DNA of 64,000 nucleotides from Caecitellus pseudoparvulus (taxonomy: Eukaryota > Bigyra: Bicosoecida). Position numbers and translations under genes: made by a program. The notes under the pieces are model-generated. The model was not told the DNA's origin. It saw only the letters and a program-made list of their open reading frames with translations, and made no database searches. Each line of letters starts with the position of its first letter. The first letter of the stretch is position 1. Shown piece by piece: positions 63,266 through 64,000 of the stretch. The DNA lies in contig CBFFRQ010000080.1 in NCBI GenBank assembly GCA_965644315.1, positions 1-64,000 of the forward strand, read 5' to 3'.

Positions 63266-63377
63266 GCCCGTTTCGTGAAAAGGATTGAGGGTGCCCGCCT
63301 TTCCCCGCCTGCAGTCCAGCAGCTGCCACGTGCGCGCTTGAGACAGGACATCTTTGCCTCCCATATTGGCATTGAAC

Positions 63378-64000
63378 ATGCTGCGCCGACTCGGAGCACG
63401 GTTCCGGGCTTGCTTGCTCCTCTGCCTTGCGCTCAATGCGGTCGCGGTGGAAGGCGGGGAGCCAGCTTCACCGTGTTTTCCGGGCTCGCCGCAGCCGGCT
63501 GTGCTTGGACAGGCAGAAGCTGAAGCAGCGCCTGGCATGCACAGAGTCCTTAGCAGCGAGTTTCCTGTCGAGCCTCCGGCAGCTCGCTTCGTGGAGCCGG
63601 GTCTGCAAGCTGGCAACCTGCAGCTCACAGCCGTGAATGCCACGTTTCTTGCGGGACACCTCTCTCTCGCCCTTGACGCAAGGGTGGAGGTCAACGCGCA
63701 CCACACTCTTCGGTACGAAAAGGAGTTCTGGGCTTTCTTCCAGTTCCAGTGGAAGCATTGCGAGCCGGGGCACTTCACAGCCCTGCAAAGCTTCCACTGC
63801 GACCGACAGGCCGCCACCGCGCCCTGGGGCATGGGCGGGGGCACGCTGCCTAGCAGCCTGAACGGAACGAACGCGGCGTTCCAGTGCAGCATGGAGTTCC
63901 CTGTGCCAGCACAGCCGACCCCTGAGGTGGTGTGCCACCTCCACCTCTGGAACGGACTGCGGTGGGAAGGCACTGGTTTCACAACTTCCGTTGTCGAGCT
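63378..64000 (+). CDS. Secreted or membrane glycoprotein, partial at right edge
   Basis: ATG 63378 opens a frame that stays open for 207 codons to the end of the window. It begins with a classical signal peptide (MLRRLGARFRACLLLCLALN, cleavage near VAVEG). The mature part is beta-rich with potential N-glycosylation sites (NAT, NGT) and spaced cysteines (EPASPCFPG; WKHCEPG; SFHCDRQ; QCSMEF; VCHLHLWN). Family not recognised; the 3' portion is missing. It probably enters the secretory pathway as an extracellular or surface protein. Confidence 0.6.
   Translation, partial: MLRRLGARFRACLLLCLALNAVAVEGGEPASPCFPGSPQPAVLGQAEAEAAPGMHRVLSSEFPVEPPAARFVEPGLQAGNLQLTAVNATFLAGHLSLALDARVEVNAHHTLRYEKEFWAFFQFQWKHCEPGHFTALQSFHCDRQAATAPWGMGGGTLPSSLNGTNAAFQCSMEFPVPAQPTPEVVCHLHLWNGLRWEGTGFTTSVVE

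Noticed and set aside
63005-63982. Long open frame on the minus strand (325 codons)
   Set aside because: The opposite strand has a signal peptide, ordered beta-rich text and glycosylation sites in an open frame reaching the window end; the minus reading is Cys/Arg/Ser-rich shadow text.
1-64000. tRNA, 5S rRNA or U6 genes in intergenic gaps
   Set aside because: I looked for GGTTCRANNC-type B boxes and U6-like blocks in the gaps over 300 bp; the few TTCGAA hits are inside exons. Covariance-model searches would be needed to exclude them.
1-64000. Transposon or integrated viral gene
   Set aside because: No reverse transcriptase, integrase, transposase, capsid or terminal-repeat pattern was seen; the repeats found are only short palindromes.

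Overview
The window is nuclear DNA of a free-living or parasitic protist with a compact, very GC-rich genome. Genes are eukaryotic in type (spliceosome, U3 snoRNP, spindle and centrosome proteins, phosphoinositide signalling). Most introns are about 65-95 nt, intergenic spaces are short, and several neighbours converge or overlap at their stops. The 7TM receptor fused to an inositol-polyphosphate 4-phosphatase points to a stramenopile (such receptor 'bigrams' are described from oomycetes); a high-GC heterotrophic stramenopile such as a bicosoecid is my best inference, not a demonstrated identity. No rRNA, tRNA, CRISPR array, transposon or viral gene was recognised.

Layout. 1-13.4 kb: a 5' part of a UTP20-like gene (minus, runs off the left edge, one in-frame TAG), a divergent FHA-kinase, a PH-START membrane protein, a metallo-beta-lactamase-fold hydrolase, RNPS1, MZT1 and UTP15. 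13.4-23.1 kb: the 7TM-INPP4 fusion, a small conserved-looking protein, and a thioredoxin-UBA-PUB fusion. 23.5-32.5 kb: a large PAS/multi-membrane protein, EEF1AKMT1-type lysine methyltransferase, a membrane-anchored coiled-coil protein, an Ask1-like DASH subunit and a small membrane protein with a TATA box. 32.6-49 kb: a 1,959-residue low-complexity protein, a short coiled-coil protein, WRAP73, an acylated protein, an SFI1-like W-repeat protein, and several unidentified or nuclear proteins. 49-64 kb: an 843-residue protein, SF3B6, a PH-domain protein with extreme codon bias, a BAF-like helix-hairpin-helix protein, a 2,092-residue WD-like/transmembrane/LysM/ARM-like protein and the start of a secreted protein.

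Functional themes. UTP15 and the UTP20-like gene both serve the small-subunit processome; RNPS1 and SF3B6 serve splicing and the exon junction complex; MZT1, WRAP73, the SFI1-like protein and Ask1 all act at spindle poles or kinetochores. These are probably chance neighbours rather than operons. Splice donors are mostly GTGCGT rather than GTRAGT, and acceptors are often GCACAG. Some genes are loaded with C/G homopolymers and short palindromes (TGGGCCCA, GGCGGTGTCCC), while 39.6-48.5 kb and 55.9-64 kb are almost free of them. Exon boundaries below were chosen by hand from reading frame, homology and splice motifs; lengths are for those models.
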